From positions 1 to 7,568 of the forward strand of contig CAYSZB010000095.1 in the NCBI GenBank assembly GCA_964435475.1: DNA of 7,568 nucleotides, given 5' to 3'. Source of the stretch: CAYSZB01 sp964435475. Its GTDB lineage: Bacteria; Chloroflexota; Anaerolineae; Anaerolineales; Anaerolineaceae. The notes below the pieces were generated by a model. That model did not search any database and was not told the DNA's origin. It saw only the letters and a list, made by a program, of their open reading frames with translations. Numbering within the stretch: the first letter of the stretch is position 1; each line of letters opens with the position of its first letter. This document shows, piece after piece, positions 1-5,081 of this stretch. Made by a program: the position numbers and the translations under genes.

Positions 1-21
1 GTAAATAATTGATTAAAGGTT

Positions 22-27
22 TATAAT
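22..27 (+). promoter_or_regulatory. possible -10 box upstream of the LysM gene
   Basis: A perfect TATAAT hexamer lies about 108 bases before the LysM start codon. The matching -35 position would fall at the very edge of the window, so it cannot be judged. If used, it gives a leader of roughly 100 bases containing the palindrome at 77-93. TATAAT-like strings are common in AT-rich spacers, so the call is weak. Confidence 0.3.
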
Positions 28-76
28 GTACTTTGTAATGGTACTAAAAAGGTGGAATTATTAAATTCAGGAAACG

Positions 77-93
77 TAATCTTTATAAGATTA
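77..93. repeat. 17-base inverted repeat in the LysM leader
   Basis: TAATCTT-TAT-AAGATTA is a perfect 7-bp inverted repeat with a 3-base centre, ending about 41 bases before the LysM start codon. It could be an operator or a weak hairpin in the leader. It is AT-rich and no T-run follows, so it is not a terminator. Its function is not known. Confidence 0.4.
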
Positions 94-134
94 TTGAGTT
101 CAAATTAACCTATTTCAAATAAAGGAGAAACAAA

Positions 135-575
135 ATGGTTGACGAAAAGAAAAAAAGTATTTTCAAGAAAATTGGTGATGCTCTAAGTTCGAAAGACGAG
201 AAAGAAGAGCTGGCCAAGGTCCAGGCAGAGTTGGAAGCCACCAAGAAAAAGGCTGCAGTTGAGGAAGCAAACCGCCTACGTGTAGAACAGGCAGAAAAAC
301 TCAAGGCCGCTGCTGAAGCTCGTGCCGCTGAATTTGAAGCCCGCAAGAAAGAAGCCGAAGCCAAAGCTGCTGCTGCCGCTATTATTGCTGAACACACCGT
401 CACAAACGATGACACACTCAGTGGTATCGCCTTGAAGTACTACAAGCATGCAACAGAGCCTTATTGGAGATTCATTTATGAAATCAATAAGGATGTCATC
501 GGTGGCAATCCTGGCATTTTGCGGCCCGGTATTGTCTTAAAGATCATGACCCTGCCCGAATCCCTCAAAGACTAA
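135..575 (+). CDS. coiled-coil LysM domain protein
   Basis: This is a 146-residue protein. Residues about 17-85 are rich in Lys, Glu and Ala with no helix breakers, as expected for a long charged helix or coiled coil. Residues about 86-138 form a single LysM domain (HTVTNDDTLSGIALKYY at its start, then an INKDV segment and PGIVLKI at its end). LysM normally binds the GlcNAc-containing glycan of peptidoglycan. There is no signal peptide or membrane segment, so the protein appears cytoplasmic. In this it resembles small LysM proteins such as E. coli Kbp (YgaU), but there is no BON domain; the N-terminal half is helical instead. AAGGAG at 122-127 with a 7-base spacer fixes the start. The next gene begins 7-13 bases downstream, so the two are probably one operon. 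The LysM assignment is firm; the role is not known. Confidence 0.85.
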   Translation: MVDEKKKSIFKKIGDALSSKDEKEELAKVQAELEATKKKAAVEEANRLRVEQAEKLKAAAEARAAEFEARKKEAEAKAAAAAIIAEHTVTNDDTLSGIALKYYKHATEPYWRFIYEINKDVIGGNPGILRPGIVLKIMTLPESLKD

Positions 576-582
576 TTTAGGC

Positions 583-1350
583 ATGGCGATGGCTCAAAGT
601 CTCGATCTATCTTCAATATTTAAAGCTGTCACCGGTACCCTGGTTGAGAATAAGGCTGATCTAAATCAGTCAGATGAATACAACCATGACCACGGCGACC
701 ACATGGTTGAGATCTTTGACCTCATCCAAAAATCTGTATCCGAGAAGAAGAATGCCTCTCCATCAACCCAATTGGGATATGCATCAAAGCAACTTTTAGA
801 AAAGTCATCCTCAGGTTCTGCCAAGGCTTACGCCCAGAACCTGTCAGCGGCTTCTAAGACACTCAAAGGGAAACAGTTATCCACTGATACCATAGGGACT
901 TTGATTCAATCTCTTATGGGCATGAGTGGTTCTTCTCAACAACCTCAACAGTCAGCAGGTTCTGATTTGTTGGGCTCCCTTCTTTCTGGTTTAGGAGGTG
1001 CCCAGAAATCTCAACCTCAGGCACCAAGCGATGGCGGCAATTTATTGGGATCATTGCTTTCAGGTTTGTCTGGCTCAAATCAAGGTGGTTCTGGAGGTGA
1101 TCTGATTGGATCCCTGTTATCGGGAATGACTGGTCAACAAACGGAACAGGACAATAAACTTGATATGGGCGATGTTATCAAAGCCGGAATGGCATACTAT
1201 GGAGCGAAACAGCGTGGAAGTTCTAACCTGGAAGCGATCATGAGCGCCCTTTCCAGCTCATCAACCCTTGGTCAATCAAGCCATCGGAAAAAATCAGGAG
1301 CTTTGGTAGTTAATACTATCCTTGACCTGGTAAAATCGATGAAAAATTGA
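583..1350 (+). CDS. repeat-containing hypothetical protein, faintly DhaL/DAK2-like
   Basis: This 255-residue protein is not one I can place firmly. Residues 27-41 (LNQSDEYNHDHGDHM) and about 74-95 (KSSSGSAKAYAQNLSAASKTL) faintly resemble the nucleotide/Mg-binding Asp signature and the Gly-Ser-Gly loop of DhaL/DAK2-type dihydroxyacetone kinase subunits. The Asp spacing is off by one, so catalysis is doubtful. Residues 102-184 contain one degenerate and three good copies of a DLLGSLLSGL unit separated by Gln/Ser/Gly linkers. The C-terminus (about 196-255) is again ordered, with an SGALVVNTILDLV helix. There is no signal peptide or transmembrane helix. The start is uncertain: ATG at 583 has AGG only 1 base upstream, while ATG at 589 has the same AGG at 7 bases and may be the true start. 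It lies directly after the LysM gene and ends at a strong terminator, so the two are likely co-expressed. Confidence 0.75.
   Translation: MAMAQSLDLSSIFKAVTGTLVENKADLNQSDEYNHDHGDHMVEIFDLIQKSVSEKKNASPSTQLGYASKQLLEKSSSGSAKAYAQNLSAASKTLKGKQLSTDTIGTLIQSLMGMSGSSQQPQQSAGSDLLGSLLSGLGGAQKSQPQAPSDGGNLLGSLLSGLSGSNQGGSGGDLIGSLLSGMTGQQTEQDNKLDMGDVIKAGMAYYGAKQRGSSNLEAIMSALSSSSTLGQSSHRKKSGALVVNTILDLVKSMKN
958..1134 (+). repeat. coding repeat, three DLLGSLLSGL-type units
   Basis: Three 14-residue units are encoded at 958-999, 1033-1074 and 1093-1134 (residues 126-139, 151-164, 171-184). Each follows the pattern G-x-(D/N)-L-(L/I)-G-S-L-L-S-G-(L/M)-x-G. Linkers are 11 and 6 residues long and rich in Gln, Ser and Gly. 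A degenerate earlier copy sits at residues 102-111 (DTIGTLIQSL). The protein pattern is conserved while codons differ between copies (for example ggc tcc, gga tca and gga tcc for Gly-Ser), so the duplication is not recent. Confidence 0.8.
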
Positions 1351-1369
1351 TCTGAACCTTGTTCGATAG

Positions 1370-1401
1370 AAAAACGACCTGCAAAATTGCAGGTCGTTTT
1401 T
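1370..1401. terminator. bidirectional rho-independent terminator
   Basis: A 13-bp stem (AAAAACGACCTGC with its complement) closes a 6-base AAAATT loop. A T-run follows on the plus strand and, because the stem begins with A's, another would follow on the minus strand. It lies 20 bases after the stop of the repeat protein and 30 bases beyond the stop of the convergent helix-hairpin-helix gene, so it probably ends both transcripts. Confidence 0.9.
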
Positions 1402-1430
1402 CTTTTCATTAATAAGCAAATATCCAGGGT

Positions 1431-1835
1431 TTAATACTCAACAACCCGGGGTAACTTCTTCGCTTGATCAACCCACTTAACAACTTCTTTCATGCTTGGT
1501 GGCCGTCTGACAAGTTTCTTTGCTTCGTTGACCTCAAGGATCTTCTTATGCAGGTTTTCTGGTTTCCGCGTGGCTAATTCCACCACAGTGTCCACACCAG
1601 CTTCTTCCAAGAGATCAGAATATTCCTCGCCGACGCCCTTGATGCGATAAAGATCAGCGTGGTTAACCCATTCAAGGATCAAACCTTTATCAATACCGGA
1701 TTCTTTGGCAATTGTCTCACGACCTTTTGGAGTGCAACCTTCTTTTAATAATGCTTCAACTGTCTTTATACCAACCTTGCCTAACTTGCCAGCAAACACT
1801 GGACCTACACCTTCAATATCTAAAATTTTTGTCAT
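1431..1835 (-). CDS. DUF4332 helix-hairpin-helix protein
   Basis: This 134-residue protein fits the DUF4332 family, built from two helix-hairpin-helix units. The first is at residues about 3-32 (IEGVGPVFAGKLGKVGIKT); the second is at about 62-92 (LYRIKGVGEEYSDLLEEAGVDTV). Both carry the GVG/GxG hairpin typical of nucleic-acid-binding or protein-binding HhH folds. The family is widespread in bacteria and of unproven function; non-specific DNA binding is an inference from the fold. An AAGGAG site precedes the start, and an extended -10 (TGCTATAAT) lies about 39-47 bases upstream. It is transcribed away from the SufR-like gene and toward the terminator at 1370-1401. Confidence 0.88.
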   Translation of the reverse strand: MTKILDIEGVGPVFAGKLGKVGIKTVEALLKEGCTPKGRETIAKESGIDKGLILEWVNHADLYRIKGVGEEYSDLLEEAGVDTVVELATRKPENLHKKILEVNEAKKLVRRPPSMKEVVKWVDQAKKLPRVVEY

Positions 1836-1873
1836 GTTTTTCTCCTTATAAGGTAATTATTACTTCCATTCTG

Positions 1874-1882
1874 ATTATAGCA
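1874..1882 (-). promoter_or_regulatory. extended -10 promoter of the helix-hairpin-helix gene
   Basis: On the minus strand the sequence reads TGCTATAAT, a perfect extended -10 element. The 17-base-spaced -35 position reads ACATTA, a poor match, which is tolerated with an extended -10. The predicted start near 1867 gives a leader of about 30 bases that includes the ribosome binding site. Confidence 0.6.
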
Positions 1883-1890
1883 TAATTAAA

Positions 1891-1911
1891 TCACTTTAAT
1901 GTACTAAGTGA
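1891..1911. repeat. inverted repeat between divergent genes, candidate operator
   Basis: TCACTT-N9-AAGTGA is a perfect 6-bp-arm inverted repeat. It covers the -35 region of the leftward helix-hairpin-helix promoter and lies about 108 bases before the SufR-like start codon. It has the symmetry expected of a dimeric winged-helix regulator site. Binding by the neighbouring SufR-like protein is an inference. Confidence 0.4.
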
Positions 1912-1930
1912 ATTGCCTAATTTTGTTGTA

Positions 1931-1956
1931 TTGCTATTTTTATTTTGCTATTTTTA
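1931..1956 (+). repeat. perfect 12-bp direct repeat upstream of the SufR-like gene
   Basis: TTGCTATTTTTA occurs at 1931-1942 and again at 1945-1956, a 14-base period. The second copy ends one base before the TATAAT at 1958-1963, so the pair covers the -35 region and spacer of that promoter. It could be a tandem regulator site or an AT-rich slippage duplication. Confidence 0.55.
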
Positions 1957-1957
1957 G

Positions 1958-1963
1958 TATAAT
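1958..1963 (+). promoter_or_regulatory. probable -10 box of the SufR-like/DUF59 operon
   Basis: A perfect TATAAT lies 55 bases before the start codon at 2019. No good -35 hexamer is found at 16-18 bases; instead the region holds the 12-bp direct repeat. This is consistent with a regulated promoter, though AT-richness limits certainty. Confidence 0.45.
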
Positions 1964-2018
1964 TATCATAAATATTGAGTAGTTTTATTGATTTTTGGAC
2001 ACTTGAAAGATAATAATT

Positions 2019-2636
2019 ATGAAAAGCACACGTGATAAGATAATCAGGGAACTTCGCTTAAACCCAAGGTCGACAATCTCATCCTTGGCAGAAACTGTCG
2101 GCATTAACGGCATTTCTGTGCGCCACCACCTTTCAAGCCTCCAGGCTGATGGTTTGGTTGCTTCTGAAGAACAGCGTCATGGCGTGGGTCGTCCCAGGTT
2201 GGTGTATTCTCTGACCGATGTCGGTATGGAAAAATTTCCCAGCAGTTATCTGAAGCTCACCAACCGTTTGATTGCTGAATTAAAACAAACCTTGCCCAAA
2301 GACAATGTGGATTCCTTATTTATCGGAATGGCTGAAAGGTTATCAGCCAAGTACAAGGACGATCTTTCCATCTTACCTCTTGACAGACAATTGGACGCAG
2401 TAAAAGATATCTTATCTGATGAAGGCTTTGTTATTGTATGGGAAAAAACCAAAAACGACTACCTAATAAAGACCTTGAATTGCCCCTACTTTCATATCGG
2501 CATGGAACACCCTGAGGTATGTAATATTGATAAGGTGATCATTTCGTCATTACTATCAAGGCCGCTTAAGGTCCACAATTGTATCCTTGACGGGGACAAT
2601 TGTTGTGTGTATGCTATAGATATCCCCCGGGAATAA
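2019..2636 (+). CDS. SufR-like Fe-S-binding winged-helix transcriptional regulator
   Basis: This 205-residue protein has an N-terminal winged helix-turn-helix (residues about 5-70). The recognition-helix region reads GINGISVRHHLSSL and the wing reads GVGRPRLVYSLT, typical of the SufR/ArsR-like group. The C-terminal part carries C155 and C168 (CX12C, the spacing known for SufR), then C188 and adjacent C195-C196. SufR proteins bind an Fe-S cluster through such cysteines and repress Fe-S assembly genes when clusters are plentiful. Here the later cysteine spacings differ from cyanobacterial SufR, so cluster binding is likely but unproven, and the symbol is left blank. There is no strong ribosome binding site before the ATG. 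The gene is followed after 4 bases by a DUF59 Fe-S assembly gene, which supports a role in Fe-S homeostasis, with the regulator controlling its own operon. Confidence 0.82.
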   Translation: MKSTRDKIIRELRLNPRSTISSLAETVGINGISVRHHLSSLQADGLVASEEQRHGVGRPRLVYSLTDVGMEKFPSSYLKLTNRLIAELKQTLPKDNVDSLFIGMAERLSAKYKDDLSILPLDRQLDAVKDILSDEGFVIVWEKTKNDYLIKTLNCPYFHIGMEHPEVCNIDKVIISSLLSRPLKVHNCILDGDNCCVYAIDIPRE

Positions 2637-2640
2637 TTAT

Positions 2641-2988
2641 ATGATTACATCATCCATAAACAACCTGCCTGCCTGGAAGATACTAGACACGCATCCAGAT
2701 AAATTGAACGATCTACTCGAAGGCCTCTCAGGCATCACAGATCCTGAGATGGGTCTGACCATCATCCAGTTGGGTTTGGTCCGGGATATCGAAATAACTG
2801 GTGACCATGCCCTTATCACCATGATCCTGACGACGCCATACTGTCCATATGGTCCTTCTATGATGGAAATGACCAGGATAAAAGCTGAGTCCATCCTGGA
2901 AATTCCAACCCAGATCATTTATGGAGACATGGTTTGGGAACCATCCATGATGGACCAGGATCTCAGTGAAGATTGGGGTATATTCTAA
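2641..2988 (+). CDS. DUF59/MIP18 (SufT-like) Fe-S assembly protein
   Basis: This 115-residue protein matches the MIP18/DUF59 family, whose members (SufT, PaaD, the C-terminal domain of some MRP proteins) take part in Fe-S cluster assembly or delivery in the cytoplasm. The hallmark motifs are present: ITDPEMGLTIIQLGLVRDIEI (residues 32-52, DPE at 34-36), then LTTPYCPYGP (63-72) with the conserved metal/cluster-associated Cys at 68. The C-terminal VWEPSMMDQDLSEDWGI also fits the family. Length is normal for a single-domain member. It starts 4 bases after the regulator's stop and lacks a strong ribosome binding site, so it is probably translated by coupling. No sufBCD genes are in the window. 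Whether it acts as SufT or in maturation of a specific enzyme cannot be told. Confidence 0.88.
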   Translation: MITSSINNLPAWKILDTHPDKLNDLLEGLSGITDPEMGLTIIQLGLVRDIEITGDHALITMILTTPYCPYGPSMMEMTRIKAESILEIPTQIIYGDMVWEPSMMDQDLSEDWGIF

Positions 2989-3025
2989 TTCCCAAATCCC
3001 TTGTCAGTTAACACCTGCCCAGTAT

Positions 3026-3352
3026 TCACTGTCTGAACAGTGTCACCAGTTTCATTGCCAGTGATAGATCACCCATTAATTTGAGTTTTCCCATCATATA
3101 CGCTCGCATGCCATCCTCCTCACCGCTTAGGATCTTGGTGGCAAGGATTGCATCTGAACGTAAAGTAAGGTTGGGTTTTTCAATCTTTCCTTCATGCACT
3201 GCGCAGGTTTGTTCCTCGATAATCATGTACCAATCCCCACCTTGTTCACCGGTTAAGTTAAATTGAATCGTCGAATTTAACCCTTTTGCAAGTTCTTTGT
3301 TAAAATGATTTGGGATTTGTTCCATAATTTCTTTCACATTTGATTCTGCCAT
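3026..3352 (-). CDS. SCP2 sterol/lipid-carrier domain protein
   Basis: This 108-residue protein consists of one SCP2 domain. Recognisable parts are FNLTGEQGGDWYMIIEE (residues 31-47), the PNLTLRSDA strand (60-68), the DGMRAYMMGKLKLMGDL segment (80-96) and the C-terminal helix ending VTLFRQ. SCP2 folds form a hydrophobic tunnel that binds lipids or acyl chains; in bacteria the stand-alone form is usually a soluble protein of unknown physiological role. AAGGAG stands 6 bases before the ATG. A TATAAT on the minus strand lies about 60 bases upstream. It converges on the DUF59 gene with only 37 bases between stops and no obvious terminator. Confidence 0.88.
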   Translation of the reverse strand: MAESNVKEIMEQIPNHFNKELAKGLNSTIQFNLTGEQGGDWYMIIEEQTCAVHEGKIEKPNLTLRSDAILATKILSGEEDGMRAYMMGKLKLMGDLSLAMKLVTLFRQ

Positions 3353-3412
3353 GTTTCTCCTTTTTTATCAATCTGACTCTGAAAATCAAGGTCTTTCCAA
3401 TCAACCTCAAAA

Positions 3413-3418
3413 ATTATA
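3413..3418 (-). promoter_or_regulatory. possible -10 box of the SCP2 gene
   Basis: On the minus strand these bases read TATAAT, about 60 bases before the SCP2 start codon. No convincing -35 stands at the right spacing. The surrounding 265-base spacer (3353-3617) between SCP2 and rubredoxin holds no gene I can support. Confidence 0.35.
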
Positions 3419-3535
3419 CTTTACAGAAGTTGCTATTCGATTTATTTGACAGAATTACCTGGATTGCTGGACTAAGGCACAAGGAAACCCTATAGAATCT
3501 ACAGTTGATCAATCTAGTGTATTTCGAAATTATTG

Positions 3536-3541
3536 TATAAT
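3536..3541 (+). promoter_or_regulatory. possible -10 box of the rubredoxin gene
   Basis: A perfect TATAAT lies 76 bases before the rubredoxin start codon, giving a leader of about 70 bases. No clear -35 is found at 16-18 bases, so the assignment is tentative. Confidence 0.35.
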
Positions 3542-3617
3542 TAATTTAGTTAGATACAACAATTAGATTTTTGGATAAGTTCGTAAATAAGTAATTATTA
3601 ATAAAAAGGAGAAAGCA

Positions 3618-3779
3618 ATGGATAAATTTGAGTGCATAGTTTGTGGATATATTTATGATCCTGAAAAAGGCGATCCGGATAATGGCGTCGCCCCGGGCAC
3701 TGCTTTTGAGGACATCCCTGAAGATTGGGTCTGCCCCGATTGCGGAGCTGGAAAATCAGAATTCGAAAAAGTTCATTAA
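3618..3779 (+). CDS. rubredoxin
   Basis: This 53-residue protein is a complete classical rubredoxin, a small cytoplasmic one-electron carrier with a single iron held by four cysteines. The two ligand pairs are seen as ECIVCGYIYDP (C6, C9) and WVCPDCGAGKSEF (C39, C42). Between them is the usual GDPDNGVAPGTAFEDIPEDW loop. Length and aromatic core residues (Y11, Y13, F30, W37, F49) are normal. GGAGA at 3608-3612 stands 5 bases before the ATG. It is a single-gene unit closed by its own hairpin terminator. In anaerobes rubredoxins commonly feed oxygen- or superoxide-reducing enzymes, but no such partner is in this window. Confidence 0.96.
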   Translation: MDKFECIVCGYIYDPEKGDPDNGVAPGTAFEDIPEDWVCPDCGAGKSEFEKVH

Positions 3780-3803
3780 TTATCTATAAAACAGATCAGA
3801 TAG

Positions 3804-3840
3804 ACAGGCTTCCACTTGAAGGTGGAAGCCTGTTATTGTT
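3804..3840 (+). terminator. rho-independent terminator after rubredoxin
   Basis: A perfect 12-bp stem (ACAGGCTTCCAC at 3804-3815 and its complement at 3822-3833) closes a 6-base loop and is followed by a T-rich tract. It starts 25 bases after the rubredoxin stop and isolates rubredoxin from the ABC ATPase. Confidence 0.85.
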
Positions 3841-3844
3841 AAAT

Positions 3845-3889
3845 TTGTTAATTTTCCTTGACTCAATGATATAATTACGTCACTATACT
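3845..3889 (+). promoter_or_regulatory. promoter region of the ABC ATPase gene
   Basis: Two overlapping imperfect promoter arrangements are visible: TTGTTA (3845-3850) with TATAAT (3870-3875) at 19 bases, and TTGACT (3858-3863) with TATACT (3884-3889) at 20 bases. Either gives a short leader just containing the ribosome binding site. The spacers are longer than ideal, so which is used is unclear. Confidence 0.4.
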
Positions 3890-3899
3890 CTTTCAGATT

Positions 3900-3904
3900 G
3901 GAGG
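3900..3904 (+). promoter_or_regulatory. ribosome binding site that fixes the ABC ATPase start
   Basis: GGAGG stands 8 bases before the ATG at 3913. A TTG codon at 3898, five codons upstream in the same frame, overlaps this site and has no ribosome binding site of its own, so the protein most likely begins MASVTYDHVW. Confidence 0.8.
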
Positions 3905-3912
3905 AAAATCTT

Positions 3913-5025
3913 ATGGCAAGTGTAACTTATGATCATGTTTGGAAGAAATTTGGTGATGTTGTTGCAGTGGAAGATTTGAATATTCAAATCGCTGACAAGG
4001 AATTCTTGGTCCTTGTTGGCCCTTCAGGCTGCGGCAAAACCACCGCCCTGCGTTGTCTGGCTGGACTGGAGGAAATTTCTGAAGGTCGTGTCCTGATTGG
4101 TGAGCAGGTCGTCAATGATGTCGCACCTAAAGATCGCGATATCGCAATGGTGTTCCAGAGCTATGCCCTTTATCCCCATATGACTGTGTTTGACAATATG
4201 GCATTTGGGCTGAAACTCCGCAAGGTTCCCAAAGGTGAGATCCAAAAAAGGGTCGAAGATGCTGCAAAGATCCTGGGCATTGAAATGCTTCTGAAACGAA
4301 AACCTCGTGAGCTTTCTGGTGGTCAGAGACAACGTGTGGCTGTAGGTCGTGCGATTGTTCGCGAACCCAAGGTTTTCCTCTTCGACGAGCCTCTTTCTAA
4401 CCTGGATGCCAAATTACGTGTCCAGACCCGGGCTGAGATCAGCAAGTTGCACCATAACCTGCAAACCACCTTTATTTACGTTACCCATGATCAGACCGAA
4501 GCCATGACCATGGCATCTCGTATTGCAGTTATGAATAAAGGCAAGTTGCAACAGTTGGATACACCGCAGGAATTATATGATAGACCCAACAACCTATTTG
4601 TTGCTGGTTTTATCGGCTCTCCTGCAATGAACTTCTTCGACGGAAAAATTGTTGCTGAAGGTAATGATCTACTGGTTGACCTTGGCAGTTTTACTGTCAA
4701 GATCCCTGCTGCGAAAAAACCAGTCTATCAGGGACTGGTTGACAAAGAGATAATCTTTGGCATTCGGCCGGAAGATATTCACAATCCCCAATATGCACCA
4801 CCAGACATCTCTGCAGAACCTGTCATGGCAAAAGTAGATGTGACTGAATTGATGGGTAATGAAATATTCCTTTACCTGGTAAATGGCAAACACGAATTTA
4901 TTGCCAGGGTTGACCCACGCACAAGAATGCAGGTTGGCCAGGAATATCAGGTCATCTTTAACATGGATAACTTCCACATCTTCGACGCCTCCGCTAACCG
5001 TGACAATCCCGTAGCGGTTAGGTAA
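3913..5025 (+). CDS. CUT1-family ABC transporter ATPase (MalK/UgpC/MsmK type)
   Basis: This 370-residue protein is the ATP-hydrolysing subunit of a carbohydrate or glycerol-3-phosphate importer, acting on the cytoplasmic face of the membrane. All nucleotide-binding motifs are intact: Walker A GPSGCGKT (36-43), Q-loop Q82, signature LSGGQ (134-138), Walker B VFLFDEP (154-160), SNLD D-loop and switch H192. Residues about 236-370 form the regulatory OB-fold (MOI/TOBE) domain, with FIGSPAMNFF (233-242) and GIRPEDI (283-289), as in MalK, UgpC and MsmK. Length is normal for this family. No permease or binding-protein genes flank it, and it has its own promoter and terminator. It is therefore probably a shared ATPase serving several sugar importers, as MsmK/MsmX do in Firmicutes; this is inference. 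Substrate cannot be told from sequence, so no symbol is assigned. Confidence 0.95.
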   Translation: MASVTYDHVWKKFGDVVAVEDLNIQIADKEFLVLVGPSGCGKTTALRCLAGLEEISEGRVLIGEQVVNDVAPKDRDIAMVFQSYALYPHMTVFDNMAFGLKLRKVPKGEIQKRVEDAAKILGIEMLLKRKPRELSGGQRQRVAVGRAIVREPKVFLFDEPLSNLDAKLRVQTRAEISKLHHNLQTTFIYVTHDQTEAMTMASRIAVMNKGKLQQLDTPQELYDRPNNLFVAGFIGSPAMNFFDGKIVAEGNDLLVDLGSFTVKIPAAKKPVYQGLVDKEIIFGIRPEDIHNPQYAPPDISAEPVMAKVDVTELMGNEIFLYLVNGKHEFIARVDPRTRMQVGQEYQVIFNMDNFHIFDASANRDNPVAVR

Positions 5026-5044
5026 GCCAATTTGATTTGAAAGA

Positions 5045-5075
5045 AAGCAGCAGGCGAAAGTCTGCTGCTTTTTTG
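5045..5075. terminator. rho-independent terminator, probably bidirectional
   Basis: An 11-bp stem (AAGCAGCAGGC with its complement, including one G-U pair) is capped by a GAAA tetraloop and followed by a T-run. It lies 19 bases after the ATPase stop and 12 bases beyond the stop of the convergent DUF1461 gene. It is strong for the plus strand and plausible for the minus strand. Confidence 0.85.
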
Positions 5076-5081
5076 TACTTT

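Noticed and set aside
110..415. Minus-strand open frame opposite the LysM gene, Ala/Ser-rich
   Set aside because: It is a shadow of the Lys/Glu/Ala-rich coiled-coil coding sequence, with no ribosome binding site and a composition explained by the opposite strand.
3027..3042. CACTGT-CTGA-ACAGTG hairpin at the end of the SCP2 gene as a terminator
   Set aside because: The stem is only 6 bp, it overlaps the stop codon and coding sequence, and no T-run follows on either strand.
3898..3912. TTG start five codons upstream of the ABC ATPase ATG
   Set aside because: It overlaps the GGAGG that serves the ATG at 3913, and family members start near MASVTYDHVW.
4024..4332. Minus-strand open frame inside the ABC ATPase
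   Set aside because: It is antisense to the Walker A to signature region, whose conserved motifs show that the plus strand is the coding one.
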